The notes under the pieces: generated by a model | Databases searched by the model: none | The model's input: the letters and a program-made list of their open reading frames with translations, nothing else | Told to the model about the DNA's origin: nothing | In this document: positions 61,316-64,000 of the stretch, one piece after another | How the letters are laid out: each line of letters begins with the position of its first letter | Numbering within the stretch: the stretch's first letter is position 1 | Position numbers and translations under genes: made by a program | From: Neorhizobium sp. | Lineage (GTDB): Bacteria > Pseudomonadota > Alphaproteobacteria > Rhizobiales > Rhizobiaceae | DNA length: 64,000 bases | Direction: 5' to 3' | Assembly (NCBI GenBank): GCA_028283725.1 | Contig: JAPWKC010000001.1 | Location: 1-64,000 of the forward strand

Positions 61316-64000
61316 ATGTCCCCAGATCATACTTCGTCAGCTTCCTCGCGTGAAATCGAACGAAAGCCAGTCGATTACAACGATACGATTCGCTCGACCT
61401 ACTTCACCATGGATGACCTCAGGGTCTGCGGGGAGGAGCTCGGAAAGCAGGCGCCGGTCGATCTTCCGGGGCTGATGCAATTCGAGTTCTTCAAGCGCCA
61501 TGAGGAAAACGAGAAGGAAATCCTTCGCGTCTACCGGCAGGCGTCGCTCGACAACGACGCGGGCGCCACAATCACGCCGGCGGCGGAATGGCTTCTGGAC
61601 AACTATTATATCGTCGAAGAAGCGATCCAGGAGGTCCGGCGCGACTTCCCGAAAAAGTTCTTCAAGCAGCTGAAGACGATGAAGGTCGGTGGCGTTGAGA
61701 TGCCGCGCGTCCTGACGCTGGCATGGCTCTATGTCGCTCATACCCAGAGCAACGTGAACCGCGAGACGCTGGCCTCGATCGTCGAAGGTTTTCAGAGCCG
61801 GGAGCCGCTGGAGATCGGCGAACTCTGGGCACTGCCGTCCTTCATCCGGTTCGTTCTGATCGAAAATCTGCGCCGCATCGCGAGCCGCGTCGATCGCACC
61901 CGTAGCATGCGCCAGCGTGCCAACGAGGTGGCTGACGAGATCATCCGCCTCAACGACGAGACCGCCAGCGCCAACGTGCTGAAGGGTGTCGAGGGGCTGG
62001 AGCGTGACGACGCGTTCGCCACACAGTTCATCTACCGCCTGCGCAATGCCTCGCAGACGGCCGGTTTCGCCATTTCGTGGATCGAAAAGCGCCTGGAGCA
62101 GGCCGGCATCGATGTCAATTCGGTCATGCAGGCCGAACAGGGTCGTCTGTCCTCCGGCAATGTGATGATGGGTAACATCATCAAGAGCCTGCGTCTGATC
62201 GACGATACCGAATGGAGCGTCTGGGTTGAGGACGTCTCGCAGATCGACAAGGTTTTCCGCGAGCAGACCGACTATGAGGCGCTCGATTTCGGTTCGCGTA
62301 ACGCTTATCGCAACCGTATCGAGAAGATTGCCCGCCTTTCCAAGCAGAGCGAGACCGTGATTGCCGAAGCGGCGATCCGTCTGGCGCGGGAGGCTGCCGC
62401 CACCAATCCGGACGAGCGCGAAACCAATATCGGCGCCTTCGTCGTCGGCCGCCGCCGCAAGGAGCTTGAGGCTGCCGTCAACTACAAGCCGTCGATCAAC
62501 CAGCGTTTCGTGCGCACCGTGCGACGCCTGCAATGGTTCTCGATCGCCGGCCCGGTCCTGGCGCTGACCTTCCTGGCGCTGGCGATCACCGGCTATTTCC
62601 TCGTTCAGGCCAATATCGCATGGCCGATCGTTGCGCTCTTCCTGCTGATGTTCTCGCTGCCGGCATCCGAAGGGGCCACAGGCCTTTTCAACACGCTGGT
62701 CACCTATGTGGTGAAGCCGGCGCGTCTGGTCGGCTACGAGTTCAAGGAGGGTATTCCGGAAGAGGCCAAGACGCTCGTCGTCGTGCCCTGCCTGATCACC
62801 GACCGCGACACGGTGGACGAACTCGTCCGCAATCTCGAGGTTCATTATCTCGCCAATCCGAGCGGTGAAATCTACTTCGCTCTGCTCAGCGACTGGCGTG
62901 ACAGCAAGTTCGAGGAGAGCGAGGCCGATCTCGAAATTCTCGACTATGCCAAGCGCGAAATTGCGGCGCTGAACGCCCGTTACGTCGATGAACCGACGTC
63001 ACGCTTCTATCTCCTGCATCGCCGCCGCCTGTTCAATCCGAACGAAGGTGTCTGGATGGGCTGGGAGCGCAAGCGCGGCAAACTGCACGAGCTGAACCTG
63101 CTGCTGCGCGGCGACCGCGACACGACCTATCTGCAGGGTGCCAATATGGTGCCGTCGGATGTGCAATATGTCATGACGCTCGATGCGGATACGCGCCTGA
63201 TGCGCGAGGCCGTTACCCGCCTCGTCGGCAAGATGCATCACCCGATCAACCGCCCGGTCATCGATCCGGTCAGCAATCGCGTCGTCGAAGGCTATGCGCT
63301 GATGCAGCCGCGCGTGACGCCGTCGCTGACGACCGGCAAGGAAGCGTCTGTCTTCCAGCGCGTCTTCTCCGTCGGCCGCGGCCTTGATCCTTACGTCTTT
63401 GCCGTTTCCGACGTCTATCAGGATCTCGTTGCCGAAGGCTCGTTCACCGGCAAGGGTCTGTATCACGTCGATGCATTCGAAACCTCGCTGAAGGGCCGTA
63501 TCGAAGAGAACACGGTTCTCTCCCACGACCTTCTCGAAGGTTCGTTTGCCCGTTGCGCACTCGTCACCGACGTCGAACTCGTGGAAGACTTCCCGGTCCG
63601 TTACGAGGTCGAAGTGTCGCGCCAGCATCGCTGGGCGCGTGGCGACTGGCAGCTTCTGCCCTACATCCTCGATCCGAAGCGCGGCGTGACGGCCCTCGGC
63701 CGCTGGAAGATGGTCGATAACCTGCGCCGGTCGCTCACCCCTATCGCGTGGTTCTTCGCATCCGTTCTCGGCTGGTACTTCATGGACCCGCTTGGCGCGC
63801 TGATCTGGCAGATCCTGCTGATCTTCTCGCTTTTTGTCGCGCCGACGATTTCGCTTCTGACCGGCCTGATGCCGCGTTCGACGGACTTCGTGCAGCGGGC
63901 GCATTTCTATTCGGTCTGGTCTGACGTCCGTTCCGCCAATGCGCAGGTTGCGCTGCGGATCGTCTTCATCGCCGATTCCGCCTGCATCATGACGGACGCG
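61316..64000 (+). CDS. ndvB: NdvB/ChvB cyclic beta-1,2-glucan synthase, N-terminal 895 residues
   Basis: The reading frame runs from the ATG at 61316 through the window edge without a stop; full-length homologues have about 2800 residues, so roughly a third is present. The first 390 residues form the cytoplasmic N-terminal region. Membrane segments follow at about 400-460, with sequence QWFSIAGPVLALTFLALAIT. Next is a GT84 glycosyltransferase domain with the metal-binding DAD (Asp623, Asp625 in MTLDADTRLM) and QHRWARGDW (770-778). The enzyme uses UDP-glucose to make cyclic glucans needed for osmoadaptation, attachment and symbiosis or virulence. The C-terminal phosphorylase-like domains are outside. 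The ribosome binding site (AGAAG) is weak. Confidence 0.96.
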   Translation, partial: MSPDHTSSASSREIERKPVDYNDTIRSTYFTMDDLRVCGEELGKQAPVDLPGLMQFEFFKRHEENEKEILRVYRQASLDNDAGATITPAAEWLLDNYYIVEEAIQEVRRDFPKKFFKQLKTMKVGGVEMPRVLTLAWLYVAHTQSNVNRETLASIVEGFQSREPLEIGELWALPSFIRFVLIENLRRIASRVDRTRSMRQRANEVADEIIRLNDETASANVLKGVEGLERDDAFATQFIYRLRNASQTAGFAISWIEKRLEQAGIDVNSVMQAEQGRLSSGNVMMGNIIKSLRLIDDTEWSVWVEDVSQIDKVFREQTDYEALDFGSRNAYRNRIEKIARLSKQSETVIAEAAIRLAREAAATNPDERETNIGAFVVGRRRKELEAAVNYKPSINQRFVRTVRRLQWFSIAGPVLALTFLALAITGYFLVQANIAWPIVALFLLMFSLPASEGATGLFNTLVTYVVKPARLVGYEFKEGIPEEAKTLVVVPCLITDRDTVDELVRNLEVHYLANPSGEIYFALLSDWRDSKFEESEADLEILDYAKREIAALNARYVDEPTSRFYLLHRRRLFNPNEGVWMGWERKRGKLHELNLLLRGDRDTTYLQGANMVPSDVQYVMTLDADTRLMREAVTRLVGKMHHPINRPVIDPVSNRVVEGYALMQPRVTPSLTTGKEASVFQRVFSVGRGLDPYVFAVSDVYQDLVAEGSFTGKGLYHVDAFETSLKGRIEENTVLSHDLLEGSFARCALVTDVELVEDFPVRYEVEVSRQHRWARGDWQLLPYILDPKRGVTALGRWKMVDNLRRSLTPIAWFFASVLGWYFMDPLGALIWQILLIFSLFVAPTISLLTGLMPRSTDFVQRAHFYSVWSDVRSANAQVALRIVFIADSACIMTDA

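Noticed and set aside
61337..62845. 502-codon minus-strand open frame
   Set aside because: Antisense to ndvB.
1..64000. CRISPR arrays, tRNA or rRNA genes, insertion sequences and phage genes
   Set aside because: No regularly spaced repeats, cloverleaf-type sequences, transposase or phage-type proteins were noticed on either strand; a dedicated scan was not possible.

Overview
The window is GC-rich chromosomal DNA from an alphaproteobacterium of the family Rhizobiaceae (Rhizobium, Agrobacterium, Neorhizobium or Sinorhizobium type). This rests on a set of diagnostic genes seen together: a ChvE-GguA-GguB sugar transporter with GguC, an LpiA-AcvB pair, the N-terminal third of an NdvB/ChvB cyclic beta-1,2-glucan synthase, many ABC importers each with a local GntR regulator, and two intergenic palindromic repeats of types common in Rhizobiales. 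No tRNA, rRNA, CRISPR array, insertion sequence or prophage gene was seen. All identifications come from reading the sequence; no database search was run.

Layout. 1-1202: 3'-truncated DegP/HtrA protease (minus). 2.0-5.6 kb: a Blh/ETHE1-type metallo-hydrolase, a DHA2-type MFS exporter and an arginase (plus). 5.6-10.8 kb: a minus-strand operon of a polar-amino-acid ABC importer, a HutC-type GntR regulator and an NtaA/DszA-type flavin monooxygenase. 10.9-17.7 kb: an FCD-type GntR regulator divergent from a PotABCD-like importer that ends in an Asp/Glu/hydantoin racemase and a two-domain acetyltransferase. 17.8-31.5 kb: a sugar region. A galactofuranose-type importer (YtfQRT-YjfF-like) with its own GntR regulator points left. 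GguC, an aldose 1-dehydrogenase, a sugar-acid dehydratase and ChvE-GguAB point right. The catabolic enzymes sit between the two importers, so both may feed one oxidative L-arabinose/D-galactose type route.

31.7-38.9 kb: ArgE, LpiA-AcvB (lysyl-phosphatidylglycerol synthesis and hydrolysis), a TerC-family membrane protein and a stand-alone methylenetetrahydrofolate-reductase-like protein. 39.1-46.8 kb: a PAN-domain bacterial alpha-2-macroglobulin followed by penicillin-binding protein 1C. 46.9-52.3 kb: a dipeptide-type importer (DppABCDF), divergent from an AbgB-like M20 amidohydrolase and a class III aminotransferase. 55.8-61 kb: cardiolipin synthase, an endonuclease/exonuclease/phosphatase-fold protein, a serine/threonine dehydratase, a 47-residue membrane miniprotein and a hippurate-hydrolase-like amidohydrolase. 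61.3 kb to the end: NdvB, truncated by the window edge.

The main cross-cutting observation is that all five ABC importer operons carry a strong palindrome directly downstream of the solute-binding-protein gene and before the next gene. One of these palindromes belongs to a dispersed repeat family; the others are unrelated in sequence. This suggests recurrent setting of binding-protein excess at the RNA level. Other items worth a look are a near-identical inverted operator pair between the FCD regulator and the Pot-like operon, a nine-codon leader ORF with a very strong ribosome binding site before gguC, an operator-like 11-bp palindrome before the miniprotein gene, and a long hairpin in the ndvB leader.
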